Assembly: GCA_006227015.1 (NCBI GenBank)
Contig: SBGI01000146.1
Coordinates: 1 to 15,132 of the forward strand
Length of the DNA: 15,132 bases
Direction: 5' to 3'
From: Gammaproteobacteria bacterium
Lineage (GTDB): Bacteria > Pseudomonadota > Gammaproteobacteria > Pseudomonadales > Porticoccaceae
Below are positions 11,092 to 15,132 of the stretch, one piece after another. Position 1 is the first letter of the stretch, and each line of letters begins with the position of its first letter. The notes beneath the pieces are model-generated. The model was given only the letters and a program-made list of their open reading frames with translations, made no database searches and was not told where the DNA came from. The translations under genes were made by a program, and so were the position numbers.

Positions 11092-11934
11092 CTGGCCAAT
11101 ACCCTGGCCCATCTTCACACTTTTTCCACAGGCGACTTCTGTCAACCAACCAATAGTATTGGGTTCAAACAGCACAATCGCCGTTGAACCAAACTTAAAA
11201 CGACCCATCTCATCACCTTTGCCCAGAACGACTTCTCCAGGCTTGAATTGGTCTACACGAAGCTGATTTGCCTGGTAGCCTCCCTGCCAGACAGTTTCGA
11301 TGCCGGCCACCATCATTGCGCCAACCAGTACAACTGCACAGCGGCCAAATTCTGTATTAAACAGGCAAACCAGACGTTCATTTTTGGCAAACAGGCCGTC
11401 TACGAGAGTGGTAGTGGCGGCATTGACCGAAAACAGTTTTCCAGGAATGTAACGACAATAATCGAGCGTTCCGGCCACGGGCATGTGCACCCGATGGTAG
11501 TCGCTCGGAGACAGGTAGATGGTTATAAACTCACCTTGCTGGAAGAGCCTGCTATCCTCATTGGATTCACCGAGAAGTGCCTCTACAGAAAACGATTTCC
11601 CCTTCGCCTGAAAAATGTTTCCGGCGGTAATGGTTCCCAGCTGACTGATACTGCCGTCCGCCGGCGAGGTGACAACAGCGTCATCCTGGACGATGGGTCT
11701 GGCTTCCGGCTTGAGCGCGCGCGTAAAAAAATCATTGAAGCAGGGGTAGTCGTCCGGCGAGCCGGAAAGAGCCTCTTCCATGTTGACCCGATAGGTTTTG
11801 ATAAACTGGCGAATCAGCGCATTTTTGACTCGCGGGGATTGTGACTCCGCGAGTTTTTTCCCCAATCGGGACAGACCGTGTTGGGGCAATAGTCGCTGCA
11901 GAGCGACAAACCATTCTGCCAAAAAGGTATTCAA
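11077..11934 (-). CDS. psd: Phosphatidylserine decarboxylase proenzyme (Psd), TTG start
   Basis: Membrane-associated pyruvoyl enzyme that decarboxylates phosphatidylserine to phosphatidylethanolamine. The self-cleavage site is FGST with S250 becoming the pyruvoyl group; most relatives have LGST. Also visible are the YPCFNDFFTRALK segment, TSPADGSISQLG and the active-site SDYHRVHMPVAG. I chose TTG at 11934 (285 residues): it begins one base after the rhdA stop, has GGAG seven bases upstream, and places about 13 residues before the conserved LLPQHGLSRL, as in Pseudomonas Psd. The frame extends to an ATG at 11997, which would give 306 residues and a 62-base overlap with rhdA. Translation is probably coupled to rhdA, and the rhdA-psd order is known in Pseudomonas. 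Confidence 0.95.
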   Translation of the reverse strand: MNTFLAEWFVALQRLLPQHGLSRLGKKLAESQSPRVKNALIRQFIKTYRVNMEEALSGSPDDYPCFNDFFTRALKPEARPIVQDDAVVTSPADGSISQLGTITAGNIFQAKGKSFSVEALLGESNEDSRLFQQGEFITIYLSPSDYHRVHMPVAGTLDYCRYIPGKLFSVNAATTTLVDGLFAKNERLVCLFNTEFGRCAVVLVGAMMVAGIETVWQGGYQANQLRVDQFKPGEVVLGKGDEMGRFKFGSTAIVLFEPNTIGWLTEVACGKSVKMGQGIGQRLSD

Positions 11935-11935
11935 G

Positions 11936-12742
11936 CTATTGCTCCACAGGGGTATCCGGGCGGTTGCCCCATTCCCACCATGATCCGTCATAGGCACGGA
12001 TATTATCGAAGCCCAATATTTTGCCGAGCATGTAGGTAAAGCCGGAGCGGTGATGGGATTGGCAGTGGGTCACGGTGGGCTTGCTGGGATCAATTCCAAC
12101 TGCTGCCAAGCGCTCCAAGGCATCTTCCCGAATTCGCATATTCTTGTGATTGTCGATCAGGCTGGTCCACTCACAGTTGATAGCGCCGGGAATGTGTCCA
12201 CCTTTCTCGGCCATGACTTTTTCGCCGCTAAATTCTTCCGGGGTGCGGGCATCCCAGATCTGCAAGTCTCCTGACTCCAGTTGAGCCATGATGTCTTCGG
12301 TTCGCACCAGTGCTCCCAGATCGACATTCACCTCATAGTCAACAGCTGCCGGAGGAGGAACCTCCTGGGTCACCGAAAAGCCCTCATTGTGCCAAGCCAC
12401 CAGCCCGCCATTCAGGTATGACCAGTTATGGTGACCAATCACATCGAGTGTCCAGGCAAAGCGACCAGCCCATCCGCCGCCTTCGTCATCGTAAACGATA
12501 ACATGCGTGTCTTCAGTTAAACCCAGCCGACTGAATAAGGCATTCAGCTGCGGGGGATATGCCAGTTTATTGGGCCAGGGTTGGCCGCCGTTCATCAACT
12601 CTTTGGGTGAGACATGAACAGCGCCGGGAATATGCTTTTGGGTGTAGAGACCATCGTTGCAAAGGTCGATGATCAGAATATTCGGTTGGTCGAGCAGGTT
12701 TAACAGATCCTGTGGCTCGAGTAGCTTTGGAATTGTGGACAT
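11936..12742 (-). CDS. rhdA: Thiosulfate sulfurtransferase / rhodanese, RhdA type
   Basis: Transfers sulfane sulfur from a donor such as thiosulfate to cyanide or another thiophilic acceptor; the true cellular partner is not shown by sequence. The 268 residues hold two rhodanese domains. The N-terminal one (roughly 10-125) is non-catalytic; the C-terminal one (roughly 145-265) carries C227 in the loop CQSHHRSG. This loop closely matches that of Azotobacter vinelandii RhdA (CQTHHRSG, Cys230) and differs from the CGSGVTA loop of mercaptopyruvate sulfurtransferases, so RhdA is preferred over SseA. Start ATG at 12742 has GGGAGG directly upstream with a 4-base spacer. A longer frame begins at 12781 but would bury that site. 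It is preceded by rsgA (63 bases) and followed by psd. Confidence 0.93.
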   Translation of the reverse strand: MSTIPKLLEPQDLLNLLDQPNILIIDLCNDGLYTQKHIPGAVHVSPKELMNGGQPWPNKLAYPPQLNALFSRLGLTEDTHVIVYDDEGGGWAGRFAWTLDVIGHHNWSYLNGGLVAWHNEGFSVTQEVPPPAAVDYEVNVDLGALVRTEDIMAQLESGDLQIWDARTPEEFSGEKVMAEKGGHIPGAINCEWTSLIDNHKNMRIREDALERLAAVGIDPSKPTVTHCQSHHRSGFTYMLGKILGFDNIRAYDGSWWEWGNRPDTPVEQ

Positions 12743-12771
12743 GGTACCTCCCATACTGATAGCAGGCGGCG

Positions 12772-12777
12772 ATTGTA
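12772..12777 (-). promoter_or_regulatory. Possible -10 element for rhdA-psd
   Basis: Read on the - strand, TACAAT (five of six matches to TATAAT) lies in the 63-base gap after rsgA, about 30 bases before the rhdA ATG. No good -35 element sits at the right distance, so this could be a minor internal promoter or chance. Confidence 0.22.
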
Positions 12778-12805
12778 ACACTGATTTTGTCGTGTTTTGT
12801 CTGGC

Positions 12806-13825
12806 TTAGTGGCCGCTTTCGAGGCTTTGTAGAATATGACGATAACTGTCCACACGTTGCTGGCTTATCCGTTCTTCAGAGATGGCCTCGCCTATGGCGC
12901 AGCCTGGCTCGGTGCCCCGATGTTGGCAGTCCCTGAACTTGCAGTGACCGAGAAAAGGCCGAAATTCAATAAAGCCGCTGGCGACTTCCTCGGGGTTCAG
13001 GTGCCATAACCCAAATTCACGGATCCCCGGAGAATCGATGACCTCACCCCCGTCAGGTAAGTGAAACAACTGGGCGGTGGTGGTGGTGTGAGTGCCCTTG
13101 ATAACAGCTTCTGATAAAGCCCCCACGGCGGTATTTGTGCCAGGACACAGCGTGTTCAGCAGGGATGACTTGCCGACACCGGACTGGCCAACAAACACAC
13201 TGGTCGTTCTGTCAAGGCGGTCGGAGAGAAGTCCCATACCATCGCCGCTGTGGGCAGAGACCTGTAGACAGTCGTAACCCAGTGACTGGTAGTCAGCCAG
13301 CATGTCCATAAGTGCGTCACGATTGTTATCCTCCAGCAGATCGCTCTTGTTCATCACCAGCACGGGGGTGATCTGCTGGTGCTCGCAGGCAACTAGGTAG
13401 CGGTCAATCAGGTTTCTATGGGGTTCTGGCAGGGGAGCGATGACAATAACAATACGGTCGATGTTGGCTGCGACGGGCTTAAGCTTGCCGCGGTTGTCCG
13501 GGCGGCAAAGTTCGCTATTGCGGGGTTTGATGGCAACCACTACCCCCTGTGGGTCGCCGTCCTGCCAGATAACATTGTCGCCAGTGACAATGGATGGCAG
13601 GTTTGCCCGAAGATGGCAGCGCTTTGATTCATACTGGCCTTCGTTTTCGGGTTCCACATCCACTTGGGAGCCGTAACAGGCAGTAACCCGTCCATTCTGC
13701 TCGGGGCCTAGATTGTTCGTGGCCAGCAATTCCTCTGCCTGTACTCTATCAACAGCAGCTTGTGCCTTGTTCTGGTTACGCTGAATGCGCCGCTGCTGTT
13801 GTTTGGTTAAATGGCGTTTGCTCAA
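12806..13825 (-). CDS. rsgA: Ribosome small-subunit GTPase RsgA (YjeQ), TTG start
   Basis: Circularly permuted GTPase that checks and releases late 30S subunit assembly intermediates. The 339-residue product has an OB-fold (roughly 40-105), then GTPase motifs in permuted order: NKSD at 159-162, the P-loop GQSGVGKSS at 213-221 and DSPG at 264-267. A C-terminal zinc finger has ligands C295, C300, H302 and C309. The start is TTG at 13825: it gives the family N-terminus (M)SKRHLTKQQQRRIQ and has AGGA seven bases upstream. The frame stays open to an ATG at 13960, but those 45 extra residues are not family-like, include no known domain and would overlap the divergent mscS gene by 40 bases. Confidence 0.95.
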   Translation of the reverse strand: MSKRHLTKQQQRRIQRNQNKAQAAVDRVQAEELLATNNLGPEQNGRVTACYGSQVDVEPENEGQYESKRCHLRANLPSIVTGDNVIWQDGDPQGVVVAIKPRNSELCRPDNRGKLKPVAANIDRIVIVIAPLPEPHRNLIDRYLVACEHQQITPVLVMNKSDLLEDNNRDALMDMLADYQSLGYDCLQVSAHSGDGMGLLSDRLDRTTSVFVGQSGVGKSSLLNTLCPGTNTAVGALSEAVIKGTHTTTTAQLFHLPDGGEVIDSPGIREFGLWHLNPEEVASGFIEFRPFLGHCKFRDCQHRGTEPGCAIGEAISEERISQQRVDSYRHILQSLESGH

Positions 13826-13920
13826 GATCCAATCCTGACTGGAATAGGTGCCGAGGTTATTAACTGGCTTCGTTGGTCGCAAGGATATAGCATAAGCGCA
13901 TTGGGGGACAGGAATCAGAC
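13826..13920. promoter_or_regulatory. Divergent intergenic region between rsgA and the mscS-like gene
   Basis: With the TTG start for rsgA, 95 bases remain between two divergent genes and must carry promoters in both directions. A TATAGC element at 13886-13891 could be a -10 for the + strand gene, although the best upstream match (TTAACT at 13860-13865) is 20 bases away, longer than ideal. The channel gene has a good ribosome binding site: AGGA at 13910-13913, seven bases before its ATG. No clear promoter is visible towards rsgA. Confidence 0.35.
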
Positions 13921-14985
13921 ATGCTTGATCTGGAAGGAATCTACCAGTCACTGGCAACATTTATCCCACTACTGGTGACCATTGCACTGATCGTTTTGTG
14001 CCTGTGGATTGCCAACTGGTTGTTGTTGCGACGCGCCAGTTTAACCACGGAATCAAGGCTGCCTGGCCAGGTGACTATGCTGGTTTTGACGGCGATAGCA
14101 CTGGTCATCATTATTCTGGCCTTACCGGTCAGTGAGTCCACGCGTGGTGATTTGCTGAGCCTGTTGGGCCTGGTGCTGACAGGTGTCATTGCGCTATCGT
14201 CCACCACTTTCGTATCCAACGCCATGGCCGGTCTGATGCTGCGGGCAGTGAGGAGCTTTCATCACGGCGATTTTATTCGCGCCGGTGAGCACTTTGGTCG
14301 AGTGACGGAGAGGGGTTTGTTTCACACGGAAATCCAGTCTGAAGACCGCGACCTGATTACGTTGCCAAACCTTTTTCTTGCCTCTAATCCGGTTACGGTT
14401 GTGCGCTCATCCGGCACCATTGTTTCCTGTGAATTATCCCTTGGCTACGATGTGGCCCATCATCAGCTGGAGCCACTATTCAAGGAGGCTGCGTTAGCAG
14501 CAGGCCTGACCGAGCCTTTTATGCAGATACGCAACCTTGGAGATTTTTCTGTCAGCTACAAGGTTTCCGGCTATTACCCGGAAGTGAAACACCTGTTGAC
14601 CACACGCAGCAGGTTGCGCAAGGAGGTTCTGGACAAGTTACACGGCGCCGGAATTGAGATCGTGTCCCCGACATTTATGAATCAGCGCCAGTTTCAAAGC
14701 GGTGAGAAATTTATCGGTATTCCAGGTCAACCGGAAGTCAAGAAGGGCGAGCAGCTGGCGCCGGAAGCGATGATTTTTGACAAGGCTGACCGCGCAGAAA
14801 AAATTCATTCCCTGGAAGATGAAAAACAAACAATTACCCTGGAGCTCAAATCCCTCAAAGAGCAGTTGCAGGGTGCGGGCGAAGAAGAAACCAAAGTACT
14901 AAAAGCAGAGGTTAGCCAGCGTGAAACGCGGCTGACAGCGTTGGACAATATTATTAGCAAGGCCAAAGAAACTCCCCATGAATGA
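13921..14985 (+). CDS. MscS-family mechanosensitive ion channel with coiled-coil tail
   Basis: Small-conductance mechanosensitive channel family; such inner-membrane channels release solutes on hypo-osmotic shock. The 354 residues show three hydrophobic spans: about 14-36, 50-69 and 79-108. The last contains the pore-lining helix and leads into the MscS domain ([22 protein letters not shown], then [17 protein letters not shown]). A beta/alpha domain follows to about 250. The C-terminal ~60 residues (288-349) are charged, with heptad-like leucines, and look like a coiled coil; E. coli MscS (286 residues) has no such extension. The gene is divergent from rsgA and its last 8 bases overlap orn, so the two are probably co-transcribed. 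Other channel roles within the family cannot be excluded. Confidence 0.93.
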   Translation: MLDLEGIYQSLATFIPLLVTIALIVLCLWIANWLLLRRASLTTESRLPGQVTMLVLTAIALVIIILALPVSESTRGDLLSLLGLVLTGVIALSSTTFVSNAMAGLMLRAVRSFHHGDFIRAGEHFGRVTERGLFHTEIQSEDRDLITLPNLFLASNPVTVVRSSGTIVSCELSLGYDVAHHQLEPLFKEAALAAGLTEPFMQIRNLGDFSVSYKVSGYYPEVKHLLTTRSRLRKEVLDKLHGAGIEIVSPTFMNQRQFQSGEKFIGIPGQPEVKKGEQLAPEAMIFDKADRAEKIHSLEDEKQTITLELKSLKEQLQGAGEEETKVLKAEVSQRETRLTALDNIISKAKETPHE

Positions 14986-15132
14986 TGTATTAGTGAGTAA
15001 GGACCCCCTCAATCTTATCTGGATCGACCTGGAGATGACCGGGCTGGATACCGACAACGATGTCATTATCGAAATCGCAACTATTGTGACGGACAAGCAT
15101 CTCAACATCCTGGGAGAAGGGCCGATGCTGGC
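14978..15132 (+). CDS. orn: Oligoribonuclease Orn, N-terminal part (3' end outside window)
   Basis: DEDD-family 3'-5' exonuclease that digests the shortest RNA fragments, including pGpG from c-di-GMP breakdown. Only the first 51 residues are present. [13 protein letters not shown] contains the first two acidic catalytic residues and is followed by [12 protein letters not shown] and LNILGEGP, matching the family closely. The ATG at 14978 overlaps the end of the channel gene by 8 bases. A GTG at 14993 is an alternative start that would give [12 protein letters not shown]; neither has a strong ribosome binding site, which fits translational coupling. orn next to rsgA, although divergent, is a common gammaproteobacterial arrangement. 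Confidence 0.95.
   Translation, partial: MNDVLVSKDPLNLIWIDLEMTGLDTDNDVIIEIATIVTDKHLNILGEGPML

Noticed and set aside
11248..11844. A 198-codon + strand open frame
   Set aside because: It lies wholly opposite psd, which has clear family motifs on the - strand; the + strand translation resembles no family and has no ribosome binding site.
12743..12781. N-terminal extension of RhdA from a start at 12781
   Set aside because: The ATG at 12742 has GGGAGG immediately upstream, and the family N-terminus fits that start.
13826..13960. N-terminal extension of RsgA from an ATG at 13960
   Set aside because: The 45 residues have no family similarity that I can see, overlap mscS, and a TTG with a good binding site gives the conserved N-terminus.

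Overview
The window is an ordinary, densely packed stretch of chromosome from a gammaproteobacterium. Gene content and order resemble Pseudomonas and the Cellvibrionales-type marine relatives: a type IV pilus secretin (pilQ) followed by aroK-aroB-gltB-gltD-hemE, and a second block with psd, a RhdA-type rhodanese, rsgA and orn. I cannot fix the genus from sequence alone. There are no RNA genes, insertion sequences, CRISPR arrays or phage genes, and no gene-free stretch longer than about 180 bases.

Layout. Bases 1-9484 read on the + strand: the C-terminal end of PilQ, shikimate kinase (start overlaps the pilQ stop), 3-dehydroquinate synthase, then a 178-base gap rich in inverted repeats where many relatives carry a damX/SPOR gene, then the two glutamate synthase subunits and uroporphyrinogen decarboxylase. 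After a 142-base gap comes a + strand gene for a DUF3391/HD-GYP protein. It meets a - strand group head-on at about 11070: rsgA, rhdA and psd (read right to left). A 95-base divergent region separates rsgA from a + strand MscS-family channel gene, whose end overlaps the start of orn, cut by the window edge.

How the genes work together. AroK and AroB are two steps of the shikimate pathway. GltB and GltD form NADPH-dependent glutamate synthase for ammonia assimilation. HemE serves haem and porphyrin synthesis. Psd makes phosphatidylethanolamine, RhdA moves sulfane sulfur, RsgA matures the 30S ribosomal subunit, MscS-like channels relieve osmotic pressure, and Orn degrades short RNA and pGpG. 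Two members touch cyclic-di-GMP biology in principle: the HD-GYP-like protein and Orn, which clears the pGpG product of c-di-GMP breakdown.

The most notable observation is that the HD-GYP protein has lost several metal-ligand residues while keeping the full family architecture, so it is probably a non-catalytic sensor or effector. Other points of interest are the start codons (TTG for rsgA and psd, GTG for aroB), the structured aroB-gltB gap, and the coiled-coil tail of the MscS homologue. I did not find a convincing new multi-gene system.
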